In this document: positions 48,045 to 55,543 of the stretch, piece by piece
Layout: every line of letters starts with the position of its first letter
Position numbering within the stretch: position 1 is the stretch's first letter
Assembly (NCBI RefSeq): GCF_001905095.1
Contig: NZ_LWLS01000061.1
Coordinates: 62,001 to 126,000, forward strand
DNA from: Micromonospora sp. CB01531
GTDB lineage: Bacteria > Actinomycetota > Actinomycetes > Mycobacteriales > Micromonosporaceae
DNA: 64,000 bases
Reading direction: 5' to 3'
Position numbers and translations under genes: made by a program
Notes under the pieces: model-generated
Database searches by the model: none
Told to the model about the DNA's origin: nothing
What the model saw: only the letters and a program-made list of their open reading frames with translations

Positions 48045-49007
48045 ATGCTCCGTCGCCGTGCCGCCCTGGTCGCCGCCGCCCTGCTCAGCGCGGGTCTGGC
48101 CGGCTGCTCCGGCGGGACCGTCCTGCCCGAGCGCGCCGCACCGACCCCGCCGCCCAAGGCGACCACGCCGGCGCCGCGAGTACCCATCGGGCACGCCCCC
48201 ACCGAGAGCTTCGCCGTCGGCGTACGCCAGCTCAAGCTGAACCGCGACGGCGACCGTGCTCTGCCGGTGACCGTCTGGTACCCGGCCCGGGGCGCGGCCG
48301 GCGGCGCGCCCGAGCGCTCGGCCGCGGCGGCGGCCGGGCGGTTTCCGGTGGTGATGTTCAGCCACGGGCTGGGCGCCCGGCCGGAGGACTACCAGCTTCT
48401 GCTCGGCCGCTGGGCGGCGGCCGGGTTCGTGGTGGCCGCGCCGCGGTTCCCACACACCGGGGCGGGCGGCGACGGCAACGTGCTCGACGTGCTCAACCAG
48501 CCGGCCGACGTGTCGTACGCGCTGACCCAGGTGCTCGCCCTCGACGCGAAGGCGGACGACCCGCTGCACGGCCGGCTGGACACCGAACGGGTGGCCGCGG
48601 CGGGGCACAGCGCGGGCGGGGTGACCACGATCGGGCTGTTCACGGCGGGCCGGGACGACCGGCTCGACGCGGGCATCGTCTTCGCCGGTACGGCTCTCGG
48701 CGTCGGCACCGCCTTCGCCGGTGCGGCCGCCCCGCAGCTGTTCGTGCACGGCGAGGCCGACGAGGTGGTGAACTATGCCTCCGGCAAGGCCGCCTACGAC
48801 GCGGTGCCCTGGCCGAAGGCGCTGCTCAGCCTGCCGAAGGGCGATCACGGCCGGGCCCTGCTCACCGACGGCGCGGCGCTGCGGGTGGTCGCCGACACCA
48901 CCGTCGAGTTCCTGCGCTGGACGCTCTACGGCGACGCGGCGGCGAAGCAGCGCCTCCCCGCCGACGCCACCCGCGGCGGCCTGGCCACCCTCGACGACCA
49001 CCTCTGA
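48045..49007 (+). CDS. Lipoprotein alpha/beta-hydrolase, copy 2
   Basis: A 320-residue paralogue of the hydrolase at 46190. It starts MLRRRAALVAAALLSAGLAGCSGG, a clean lipoprotein signal with lipobox LAGC. Shared blocks are LPVTVWYPA, GRFPVVMFSHGL, AAGFVVAAPRFPHT, NQPADV, AGHSAGGVTT, LFVHGEAD and TVEFLRWTLYGD. It lacks the long Pro/Thr insert of copy 1. ATG 48045 is clear. Both are placed outside the cell by lipidation. Duplication with divergence is the simplest history. Confidence 0.82.
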   Translation: MLRRRAALVAAALLSAGLAGCSGGTVLPERAAPTPPPKATTPAPRVPIGHAPTESFAVGVRQLKLNRDGDRALPVTVWYPARGAAGGAPERSAAAAAGRFPVVMFSHGLGARPEDYQLLLGRWAAAGFVVAAPRFPHTGAGGDGNVLDVLNQPADVSYALTQVLALDAKADDPLHGRLDTERVAAAGHSAGGVTTIGLFTAGRDDRLDAGIVFAGTALGVGTAFAGAAAPQLFVHGEADEVVNYASGKAAYDAVPWPKALLSLPKGDHGRALLTDGAALRVVADTTVEFLRWTLYGDAAAKQRLPADATRGGLATLDDHL

Positions 49008-49028
49008 CGCATCCGCGCCGCGCCCCCG

Positions 49029-49982
49029 TCAGGCGGTGTGGTCGATGACGACCTTGCCGAAGACGTCGCCGGAGGCGAGACGGGCGAAGCCGTCCTCGAT
49101 CCGGCTGAGCGGCACCACGCTGTCGACCACCGGTCGCACCTCGTGCTCGGCGCAGAACGACAGCAGTTCGGTGAGCTCGTCTGGGGTGCCCATCGAGGTG
49201 CCGAGGATCTCCAGCTGCATGGCGAAGACCCGGCGCAGGTTGACCTTGGGCTCGTGCCCGGCGGTGGCGCCGGACACCACGATCCGGGCCATCGGCGCGG
49301 CGGACTTCAGCGAGTGGTCGAAGGTGGCCGCGCCGACCGTCTCGATCACCACGTCGACCCGCTCGGGCAGCCGGGCGCCGGGCTCCAGCGCGGTCGCCCC
49401 CAGCTCGGTGATCCGTTCCCGCTTGGCGGCGTCGCGGCTGGTCGCGTACACCCGCTTGCCGAGCGCGACGCCGAGCGCGACGGCCGCGGTGGCCACCCCG
49501 CCGCCGGCCCCCTGGACCAGCACCGACTCGCCCTCGTCGACCCGCCCCTTGGTGGTGAGCATCCGCCACGCGGTGAGCCAGGCCGTGGGCAGGCAGGCCG
49601 CGTCGGTCGCCGACAGGCCCTCCGGCAGCGCCAGCAGGTTCATCCGGGGTACGGCCACCCGCTCGGCGAAGGTGCCGGGGAAGTGCTCGGAGAGGATGGA
49701 GACCCCACGCGGGTCACCCGGGGTGGGCACCACCGGGTAGATGACCACCTCGTTGCCGTCCGGGTCGGTGCCGACCGCGTCGCAGCCCAGGATCATCGGG
49801 AGCTGGTCACCGCTGAGGCCCACTCCGCGCAGGGACCAGAGGTCGTGGTGGTTGAGCGAGCTGGCCCGTACCTGCACGGTGACCCAGTCCGGCTCGGGTC
49901 GGGTCGGCTCGGGACGGTCGCCGACGGTGAGCGCGGCGAGCGGGTTGTCGGCGTCGAAGGCCGAGGCATAGGCGGCACGCAT
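49029..49982 (-). CDS. Zinc-binding-type alcohol dehydrogenase / quinone oxidoreductase family protein
   Basis: A 317-residue medium-chain dehydrogenase/reductase. It has the GroES-like fold with SSLNHHDLWSLRG and LGCDAVG, and the NAD(P) fold VLVQGAGGGVATAAVALGVALG. The Cys ligands of zinc enzymes are missing, so it probably works without zinc as an NADPH-dependent oxidoreductase. ATG 49982 fits MRAAYASAF; the ribosome site is weak and GTG 49991 is an alternative. A repeat-type hairpin at 50016-50059 separates it from the malic enzyme gene. Confidence 0.85.
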   Translation of the reverse strand: MRAAYASAFDADNPLAALTVGDRPEPTRPEPDWVTVQVRASSLNHHDLWSLRGVGLSGDQLPMILGCDAVGTDPDGNEVVIYPVVPTPGDPRGVSILSEHFPGTFAERVAVPRMNLLALPEGLSATDAACLPTAWLTAWRMLTTKGRVDEGESVLVQGAGGGVATAAVALGVALGKRVYATSRDAAKRERITELGATALEPGARLPERVDVVIETVGAATFDHSLKSAAPMARIVVSGATAGHEPKVNLRRVFAMQLEILGTSMGTPDELTELLSFCAEHEVRPVVDSVVPLSRIEDGFARLASGDVFGKVVIDHTA

Positions 49983-50015
49983 GATCGGCACGGTAACAAG
50001 CTGAGCGCCCGTTAA

Positions 50016-50059
50016 GAAGGGGCCCTTCCTGTGCAAAATGCAATAAGAAGGGCCCCTTC
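50016..50059. repeat. GAAGGGGCCC intergenic palindrome (likely terminator)
   Basis: GAAGGGGCCCTTC (50016-50028) and GAAGGGCCCCTTC (50047-50059) are perfect inverted repeats; between them lies TGCA-aaa-TGCA. The wider form GTTAAGAAGGGGCCC...TGCAAAATGCA...AAGAAGGG is one I recall as recurring between genes in Micromonospora. It lies after the malic enzyme gene and before the dehydrogenase start, so it may also end transcription. Confidence 0.65.
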
Positions 50060-50066
50060 CGTCGAC

Positions 50067-51242
50067 TCAGCGGCGGGCCACCCCGTCCCGGCGGGCCGCC
50101 TCGGCGACGGCCTCGGCGACCGCCGGGGCGACCCGCGGGTCCAGCGGGGACGGCACGATCGCCTCCGGGGTCAGCGACTCGGCGACCACCCCGGCGATGG
50201 CGTCGGCGGCGGCCACCTTCATCCCGTCGGTGATCCGGGTGGCCCCGGCGTCCAACGCGCCCCGGAACACCCCCGGGAAGGCGAGCACGTTGTTGATCTG
50301 GTTGGGGTAGTCGCTGCGCCCCGTGGCGACCACCGCGACGTGCCGGGCCGCCACCTCGGGGTGCACCTCGGGCGTGGGGTTGGCCAGCGCGAAGACGATG
50401 CCGCCCGGGGCCATCCCGGCCACCGCCGCCTCGGGGATCTGCCCGCCCGAGACGCCGATCAGCACGTCCGCGTCGCGCAGCGCCTCGGTGATGTCGCCCT
50501 GCCGGCCGTCCGCGTTGGTGGTCTCGGCCAGCTCGGCCTTGGTCCCGGTCAGCTCGCGGTGCCGACCGAGGATGCCCTTGGAGTCGCAGACCACCACCTG
50601 GTCCGGGTTCACTCCGCCGGCGACCAGCATCCTGGTCACCGCGACGCCGGCCGCACCGGCCCCGCTGACCGCCACCCGCAGGTCGCCGAGCTTGCGGTTG
50701 AGCAGGGTGGCCGCGTTGCGCAGCGCGGCCAGCACCACGATCGCGGTGCCGTGCTGGTCGTCGTGGAAGACCGGGATCGGTAGCGCCTCGTCCAGCCGGC
50801 GTTCCACCTCGAAGCAACGCGGGGCGCTGATGTCCTCCAGGTTGATCCCGCCGAACGACGGGGCGAGCGCCCGAACCGTCGCCACGATCTCGTCGACGTC
50901 CTGGGTGTCCAGGCAGATCGGCACCGCGTCCACGCCCCCGAACTGCTTGAACAGCACCGCCTTGCCCTCCATCACCGGCAGCGCCGCGCGGGGGCCGATG
51001 TTGCCCAGGCCCAGCACGGCGGAGCCGTCGGTGACCACGGCGACGGTGTGCGAAACCCAGGTGTAGTCGTCGACCAGGTCGGGGTCGGCGGCGATCGCCT
51101 CGCACACCCGGGCCACCCCCGGGGTGTACGCGAGGGAGAGATCCTCCCGGCTGGTGAGCGGGACGGTCGAGGTGACGGCCATCTTGCCGCCGGCGTGCAG
51201 CCGGAAGACGGGATCGGCGGGGTCCGGAGGGGCGGAAGACAT
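50067..51242 (-). CDS. NAD(P)-dependent malic enzyme
   Basis: A 391-residue malic enzyme of the short bacterial type, which decarboxylates malate to pyruvate. It shows LSLAYTPGVARVCEAI, the metal and substrate segment FGGINLEDISAPRCFEVE, HDDQHGTAIVVLAAL and the Rossmann motif SGAGAAGVAV. ATG 51242 has AGGAG six bases upstream. NAD or NADP preference is not certain. With pta-ackA and kgd in the same area the window has a cluster of C3/C4/C2 acid enzymes, though on different strands. Confidence 0.92.
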   Translation of the reverse strand: MSSAPPDPADPVFRLHAGGKMAVTSTVPLTSREDLSLAYTPGVARVCEAIAADPDLVDDYTWVSHTVAVVTDGSAVLGLGNIGPRAALPVMEGKAVLFKQFGGVDAVPICLDTQDVDEIVATVRALAPSFGGINLEDISAPRCFEVERRLDEALPIPVFHDDQHGTAIVVLAALRNAATLLNRKLGDLRVAVSGAGAAGVAVTRMLVAGGVNPDQVVVCDSKGILGRHRELTGTKAELAETTNADGRQGDITEALRDADVLIGVSGGQIPEAAVAGMAPGGIVFALANPTPEVHPEVAARHVAVVATGRSDYPNQINNVLAFPGVFRGALDAGATRITDGMKVAAADAIAGVVAESLTPEAIVPSPLDPRVAPAVAEAVAEAARRDGVARR

Positions 51243-51381
51243 GGTGACTCCTGGATCTGTCGAGCAGACGGACCGGCCGGCTCGGCGCGCGGTGGTCAGC
51301 GGCCAGCGGGGCGGCGGTGCGGGGGTCACCCGGGCACTTTCCGAGCATAGTGGCGCACCCGTCACCGGGGTGTGAGCGGGG

Positions 51382-51738
51382 TCATATCCATTCTTGCCGA
51401 CCCTTGACCAGCCCGGGATGCGGCCAGTAACGGACCACCACCCGACCCCGGACGTCCGCCACCCCGTACGCCCGGGAGTCGTCGGCGACCAGGTCGTTGT
51501 CGCCGCGTAGCCACCATCCGCCGTCCTGCGGACGGACCGCGCGCTTGACCACGAGCAGGTCGGGGCGGCTCCGGAAGACCGCGACCACCACGTCGCCGGG
51601 GCGGACCGGCCGGCCGCCGGTACGCACCAGCACCGCGTCGCCGTGCCGCAGGGTCGGGACCATGGAGGGGCCGGTGACCAGCACCGCCGCCAGTGGGCCG
51701 CGCAGCACGGTCGGGTGGGATCCGTTCACCGCTCGCAC
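51382..51738 (-). CDS. sodX: Nickel superoxide dismutase maturation protease (S26 family)
   Basis: A 118-residue S26 signal-peptidase-like protease. Catalytic Ser25 lies in TGPSMVPTL and Lys65 in VVKRAV; the fold ends with WWLRGDNDLVADDSR and VVVRYWPHPG. It lacks a membrane span, which fits the SodX group that removes the leader of nickel superoxide dismutase to expose His1. It is divergent from sodN, 84 bp apart. GTG 51738 has GGGAGGTG six bases before it. Confidence 0.88.
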   Translation of the reverse strand: MRAVNGSHPTVLRGPLAAVLVTGPSMVPTLRHGDAVLVRTGGRPVRPGDVVVAVFRSRPDLLVVKRAVRPQDGGWWLRGDNDLVADDSRAYGVADVRGRVVVRYWPHPGLVKGRQEWI

Positions 51739-51822
51739 CGGGTTTCACCTCCCGCCCGCTGGGGAGCATGTCCAGGAGTAATGTCGTCTCGGATCATCGC
51801 AAACATCCCATGGAGGACCCTG

Positions 51823-52227
51823 ATGCGCCTTCCCCGCATCCTCACGCCCCGTGTGACCGCCAGCGCCCACTGTGACCTGCCCTGCGGCGTTTACGACCCG
51901 GCGCAGGCCCGGATCGAGGCCGAGTCGGTCAAAATGATCTGCGAGAAGTACCAGGCGAACACCGACCCGGAGTTCCGCACTCGGGCGATCATCATCAAGG
52001 AGCAGCGGGCCGAGCTGGTCAAGCACCACCTGTGGGTGCTCTGGACCGACTACTTCAAGCCGGCGCACTTCGAGAAGTACCCGCACCTGCACCAACTCTT
52101 CAACGAGGCCACCAAGATGGCGGGCGCCGCCGGCGCCAAGGGCGCCACCGACCCGGCCAAGGCCGACGAGCTGCTGTCGAAGATCGACGAGATCTCGAAG
52201 ATCTTCTGGGAGACCAAGCAGGCGTGA
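51823..52227 (+). CDS. sodN: Nickel superoxide dismutase
   Basis: A 134-residue precursor of Ni-SOD, which disproportionates superoxide. The nickel hook HCDLPCGVYDP follows a 15-residue leader, so cleavage before H16 would give the catalytic His1 with Cys2 and Cys6. The rest (ARIEAESVK, KHHLWVLWTDYFKP, EKYPHLHQL, KIFWETK) is typical. ATG 51823 is chosen because GGAGG lies seven bases before and it gives the usual leader; ATG 51781 would be too long. Its stop overlaps the GNAT start (GTGA). Maturation needs SodX, encoded opposite. Confidence 0.93.
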   Translation: MRLPRILTPRVTASAHCDLPCGVYDPAQARIEAESVKMICEKYQANTDPEFRTRAIIIKEQRAELVKHHLWVLWTDYFKPAHFEKYPHLHQLFNEATKMAGAAGAKGATDPAKADELLSKIDEISKIFWETKQA

Positions 52228-52745
52228 CCCCGCCGCCTCCGGCACCGACGATCCGGCCGGCACGTCCCGAGGACGTGCCGGCCGTCGTCGCGATGGTGCA
52301 CGAACTCGCCGACTACGAGCGGGCGCCCGAGCAGTGCCACCTCACCGAGGAGCAGCTCACCGCGGCTCTTTTCGCCCCCGCGCCCGCGCTCTTCGGCCAC
52401 GTCGCGGTGGACCGGGCCGACCAGCCCATCGGCTTCGCCCTCTGGTTCCTCAACTTCTCTACCTGGGAGGGCGTGCACGGCATCTACCTGGAGGACCTGT
52501 ACGTCCGGCCGGCCGCCCGGGGTACCGGCGCGGGTCGCCAACTGCTCGCCACCCTGGCCGCGATCTGTGTCGAGCGCGGCTACCGGCGGCTGGAGTGGTG
52601 GATGATCAACTGGAACCCGGCGGCCCGGTTCTACTCGTCCATTGGGGCGAGCCCGATGGACGAGTGGGTCCCCTACCGCCTCGCCGGCACGGCGTTGCAC
52701 CAACTCGCCGCGCAGGCGACGGCCGTCACATCCCCCGACACCTGA
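52224..52745 (+). CDS. GNAT-family N-acetyltransferase (diamine-type fold)
   Basis: A 173-residue acetyltransferase. The start of the fold is TIRPARPEDVPAVVAMVHELADYERAPE, as in thialysine/spermidine acetyltransferases, and the acetyl-CoA loop is VRPAARGTGAGRQLL. The segment WWMINWNPAARFYSSIGASP is typical of the class, including the catalytic Tyr. Substrate could be a diamine or amino acid. The GTGA overlap with sodN puts it in the same transcript, perhaps by chance of layout. Confidence 0.85.
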   Translation: MTPPPPAPTIRPARPEDVPAVVAMVHELADYERAPEQCHLTEEQLTAALFAPAPALFGHVAVDRADQPIGFALWFLNFSTWEGVHGIYLEDLYVRPAARGTGAGRQLLATLAAICVERGYRRLEWWMINWNPAARFYSSIGASPMDEWVPYRLAGTALHQLAAQATAVTSPDT

Positions 52746-52776
52746 CCGGGTAGAGTCCCGCACCAGGGGGATGAGG

Positions 52777-53181
52777 GTGACTCAACTGACCGGCCAGCCG
52801 ACGAGCGACGACGTCGTGCACCTCACCGTGCCCGCCGACGGCGGGTATCTCGGCGTGCTCCGCACTGCCACGGCCGGGCTCGCGGCCCGGCTCCAGTTCG
52901 CCCTCGACGAGATCGAGGACCTGCGCATCGCGGTCGACGAGGCCTGCGCCATGCTTCTCGCCATCGCCACCCGCAACGCCGAGCTGGAGTGCCGGTTCGC
53001 GGTGACCGAGGATGCGCTCACCGTCGAGGTGACCGTGCCGACCGTCCGGGGCGCGGCGCTGCCCGCCGAGTCGTCCTTCGCCTGGAAGGTGCTCACCGCG
53101 CTGACCACCGCGGCGTCCGCCCAGGCCGGCGGCGGCCGGGCCACCATCTCCCTGCTCACCCGCCGCGCCTCCGGCTACTGA
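52777..53181 (+). CDS. Anti-sigma regulatory factor-like ATPase (RsbW/UsfX type)
   Basis: A 134-residue GHKL-type protein. It shows LRTATAGLAARLQFALDEIEDLRIAVDEACAMLL, the helix with the N-box-like DEAC, but the ATP lid glycines are poor, so nucleotide binding is uncertain. GTG 52777 is chosen because AGGGGG lies six bases before it; ATG 52771 is directly against the purine run. The family normally sits with a SigB/F-type sigma gene; none is present next to it here. A free anti-sigma protein without partner gene is notable. Confidence 0.75.
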   Translation: MTQLTGQPTSDDVVHLTVPADGGYLGVLRTATAGLAARLQFALDEIEDLRIAVDEACAMLLAIATRNAELECRFAVTEDALTVEVTVPTVRGAALPAESSFAWKVLTALTTAASAQAGGGRATISLLTRRASGY

Positions 53182-53228
53182 CCGCGTCGCTTGCGGCGGA
53201 CCGCGCTCAGGTGCGGGGGACCCCGGCG

Positions 53229-53618
53229 TCAGCCGACGCCGAGGGCCCGGTTGGTCGGCGAGCTGACCAGCAGCCCGGTGACCCCGACACCCAGCGCCAT
53301 CAGCGGCAGCCCCAGCCAGCCCAGCCCGCCCTGGATCATGTACCAGCCGACCGGTAGCAGCATGAGCTGGAGCACGATGGCAGGTGCCCGGGCACCGGCC
53401 TTCCGGCGTACCAGCGCGCCGCCGAGGGCCCAGAGCGCCGCGGCCCCACCGATCGCGAACACCGTCACCAGCAGCGCCGAGGTCAGGTCGGTGGCGGGCG
53501 CGGTCAGGTCGGACCAGACCAGCCAGGCGGCGACCAGGCCGAGCGCCACCGCCTCGGCCCGTAGCAGGTGCACCGCCCAGCGGAGCGGGGCGGGGACCGG
53601 GTCGGAGTCGATCGTCAC
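53229..53618 (-). CDS. Four-helix membrane protein
   Basis: A 129-residue protein with about four hydrophobic segments (LGLVAAWLVW, LLVTVFAIGGAAALW, VLQLMLLPVGWYMI, LPLMALGVGVTGLLV). The N-terminal 17 residues are polar. No family is recognised. GTG 53618 is the best start. It is convergent with the anti-sigma gene and divergent from the lipid kinase gene by 42 bp. Confidence 0.6.
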   Translation of the reverse strand: MTIDSDPVPAPLRWAVHLLRAEAVALGLVAAWLVWSDLTAPATDLTSALLVTVFAIGGAAALWALGGALVRRKAGARAPAIVLQLMLLPVGWYMIQGGLGWLGLPLMALGVGVTGLLVSSPTNRALGVG

Positions 53619-53647
53619 GGCGCCACGATACCCGTGGGTAGGCGCGG

Positions 53648-53653
53648 TACAGT
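53648..53653 (+). promoter_or_regulatory. -10 box for a possibly leaderless lipid kinase transcript
   Basis: TACAGT ends seven bases before ATG 53661, so transcription could begin at the start codon. No ribosome binding site is visible before that ATG, which agrees. Confidence 0.45.
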
Positions 53654-53660
53654 GCCGCCC

Positions 53661-54611
53661 ATGCGGGCCGTCCTGGTGGTCAATCCGAAGGCCACCACCA
53701 CCAGCGAACGCAGCCGTGACGTCCTGGTCCGGGCGCTGCGCAGCGAAGTCGACCTGTCGGTGCGGTACACCCGCCGGCGGGGGCACGCCGTGGACCTGGC
53801 CCGGGAGGCCGCCGAGGAGGGCGTCGACCTGGTGGTCACGCTGGGTGGCGACGGCACGGTCAACGAGGTGGTGAACGGCCTGATGAGCGCCGAGCCGCCG
53901 ACCTTCCGTACCGGGGACACCTCGGCGGAGCGGCTGCCGGCGCTGGCCACCGTGCCCGGCGGTTCGACCAACGTCTTCGCCCGCGCGCTCGGCCTGCCCC
54001 GGGAGTGGCCCGACGGGACCAGCATGATCCTGGAGGGGCTGCGCCTGGGCCGGTCCCGGACGATCGGCCTGGGCCGGGCGGACGACCGCTACTTCACCTT
54101 CTGCGCCGGCTTCGGCATCGACGCCGCGGTGATCCACCGGGTGGAGCGGGCCCGCCGGCAGGGCCGGGTCTCCACGCCGGCGCTCTACCTCCGGTCGACG
54201 GTCAGCCAGTACTTCCTGGCGTCCGACCGGCGCCACCCCAGCATCACCCTGGAGCGGCCGGGCGAGACCGCGGAGGCCGAGCTGGCCACCGTCATCGTGC
54301 AGAACACCGCGCCCTGGACGTATCTGGGCGAGCGGGAGATCAACCCGAACCCGGAGGCGTCCTTCGACCTCGGGCTGGACGTGCTGGCGATGCGGCAGCT
54401 GCGAGTCGCCAGCACGGCACGTACCGTGACGCAGTTCTTCACCCAGCAGCCCGACCCGCACGGCCGGCAGGCGCTCCGGCTGCACGACGTGCCGGAGTTC
54501 ACCCTGCTCTCGGCCCGCCCGCTGGCCTTCCAGCTCGACGGGGACTACCTGGGCGAGCGGGAGAAAGTTAGATTCGCATCCATTCCGGCCGCGCTGAGAG
54601 TAATCTGCTAG
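53661..54611 (+). CDS. Diacylglycerol/sphingosine kinase-family lipid kinase
   Basis: A 316-residue DAGK-catalytic protein. The nucleotide loop GGDGTVNEVVNGL and the PGGSTNVFARALGLP motif are typical, as is the FTFCAGFGIDAAV segment. It would phosphorylate diacylglycerol or a similar lipid at the membrane, feeding phosphatidic acid synthesis. ATG 53661 matches the conserved MRAVLVVNPKA. It is upstream of whiB1, an order I recall in several actinomycetes. Confidence 0.88.
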   Translation: MRAVLVVNPKATTTSERSRDVLVRALRSEVDLSVRYTRRRGHAVDLAREAAEEGVDLVVTLGGDGTVNEVVNGLMSAEPPTFRTGDTSAERLPALATVPGGSTNVFARALGLPREWPDGTSMILEGLRLGRSRTIGLGRADDRYFTFCAGFGIDAAVIHRVERARRQGRVSTPALYLRSTVSQYFLASDRRHPSITLERPGETAEAELATVIVQNTAPWTYLGEREINPNPEASFDLGLDVLAMRQLRVASTARTVTQFFTQQPDPHGRQALRLHDVPEFTLLSARPLAFQLDGDYLGEREKVRFASIPAALRVIC

Positions 54612-55117
54612 GCCTCGGGTACTCCCGTCCGTTGACACGGTGACCCACCGCTCCCCCGCGGTGGGCGACGGCTTCAGGTCGCGGCGCGGCGGTCAGACGC
54701 GCCGAAGCCGAACTGGAGTTGTCGGAGCCACGCCGACGAAAGGGTGCCGGAAATGTCAGCAATGTCACGCAGACTGTACTATATTGATCCTCGACTGTGG
54801 CACGCCGGGTAACCAGAGCGCTCTGAAACCCGGACAAAAGGGTGGTGAGCCTGCTCACTGCTCGGAGTTTTTCCGAGCGTCACCCTTGACATCGCGGCAG
54901 TTCGTGAAAGTATTCACAAGCGAACTTGTGTTACCGGGACATTGCCTGGATATGCTCGGCAGGTTGAGCTGTTCCAGCAGGTCCCGGGGCTTGCAGCTTG
55001 CTCACGCAGCGCCGAATTGATGGATGCTGACCGTCACCAATCGGCAATGCGGATGCATATAGGAAAAGCAACGAAGCGTTATCTGGCCCCCACGTAAGAA
55101 TGAGGAGTGTTGCCGCC
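54612..55117. other. 506-bp AT-richer region between the lipid kinase and whiB1
   Basis: This stretch is visibly less GC-rich than its surroundings, as expected of a long regulated leader. It holds the stem-loop GCTCGGA-GTTTT-TCCGAGC (54860-54878), a consensus TTGACA (54886-54891), a CRP-like dyad (54904-54917), and -10 candidates TATTCA (54911) and TATGCT (54951-54956). Short frames are present but have no coding signs. I see no gene. Confidence 0.6.
54904..54917. promoter_or_regulatory. CRP-family binding site upstream of whiB1
   Basis: GTGAAAGTATTCAC is a perfect dyad of the form GTGA-N6-TCAC and continues to TCACA on the right, matching the CRP consensus. It lies inside an outer GTTCG/CGAAC pair (54900-54925) and downstream of a TTGACA -35 box. 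In M. tuberculosis, whiB1 is controlled by the CRP protein Rv3676; the same control here is inferred. Confidence 0.6.
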
Positions 55118-55375
55118 ATGGACTGGCGCCACGATGCCGTCTGCCGCGACGAGGACCCGGAGCTGTTCTTCCCGATCGGGACGTCCGGTCCGGCCCTCCT
55201 GCAGGTGGAGCAGGCCAAGGCCGTCTGCCGGCGCTGCCCGGTGACCGACCAGTGCCTGCAGTGGGCGCTGGAGTCCGGTCAGGACGCCGGCGTCTGGGGC
55301 GGGATGAGCGAGGAGGAGCGCCGCGCGGTGAAGCGCCGCGGCGGTCTCCGGGTGCTGCGCGCTCACTCCGCCTGA
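55118..55375 (+). CDS. whiB1: WhiB1-type iron-sulfur transcription factor
   Basis: An 85-residue WhiB protein. Four cluster cysteines are present: C9, C37, C40 and C46, followed by the GVWGG turn and a basic C-terminus for DNA binding. The opening MDWRHDAVCRDEDPELFFP is that of WhiB1, an essential nitric-oxide sensing regulator that binds the main sigma factor. ATG 55118 fits the family; an in-frame ATG at 55100 has no match. A terminator-like hairpin follows. Confidence 0.93.
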   Translation: MDWRHDAVCRDEDPELFFPIGTSGPALLQVEQAKAVCRRCPVTDQCLQWALESGQDAGVWGGMSEEERRAVKRRGGLRVLRAHSA

Positions 55376-55389
55376 TCGCACCGCACAGC

Positions 55390-55420
55390 ACGCCCCGGCC
55401 GGGTCCGCCCGCCGGGGCGT
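55390..55420 (+). terminator. Terminator of whiB1
   Basis: ACGCCCCGGC (55390-55399) and GCCGGGGCGT (55411-55420) pair perfectly over 10 bp, 15 bases after the whiB1 stop, followed by CTTGCT. Confidence 0.75.
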
Positions 55421-55455
55421 CTTGCTGTCCAGCCCCGGCCGGCTCCGTCCCCGGC

Positions 55456-55510
55456 GATCATGAGGTTGACCGCGACCTGGACCGCGCCGAGCGCCGCCAA
55501 CCTCATGATC
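55456..55510. repeat. REP-like inverted repeat, copy 2
   Basis: GATCATGAGGTTG (55456-55468) and CAACCTCATGATC (55498-55510) are perfect 13-bp arms around a 29-base loop. The same arm sequence occurs at 34690-34744. It lies between convergent whiB1 and the chelatase gene. Confidence 0.7.
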
Positions 55511-55543
55511 ACCTGAGCTGGGCGGGGGCAAGCCAGGGCGGCG

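Noticed and set aside
51781..51822. Upstream ATG for sodN at 51781
   Set aside because: It would add 14 residues to the leader, and GGAGG is correctly placed for the ATG at 51823.
55100..55117. Earlier ATG for whiB1 at 55100
   Set aside because: WhiB1 proteins begin MDWRHDAVC, which matches 55118; the added six residues have no counterpart.
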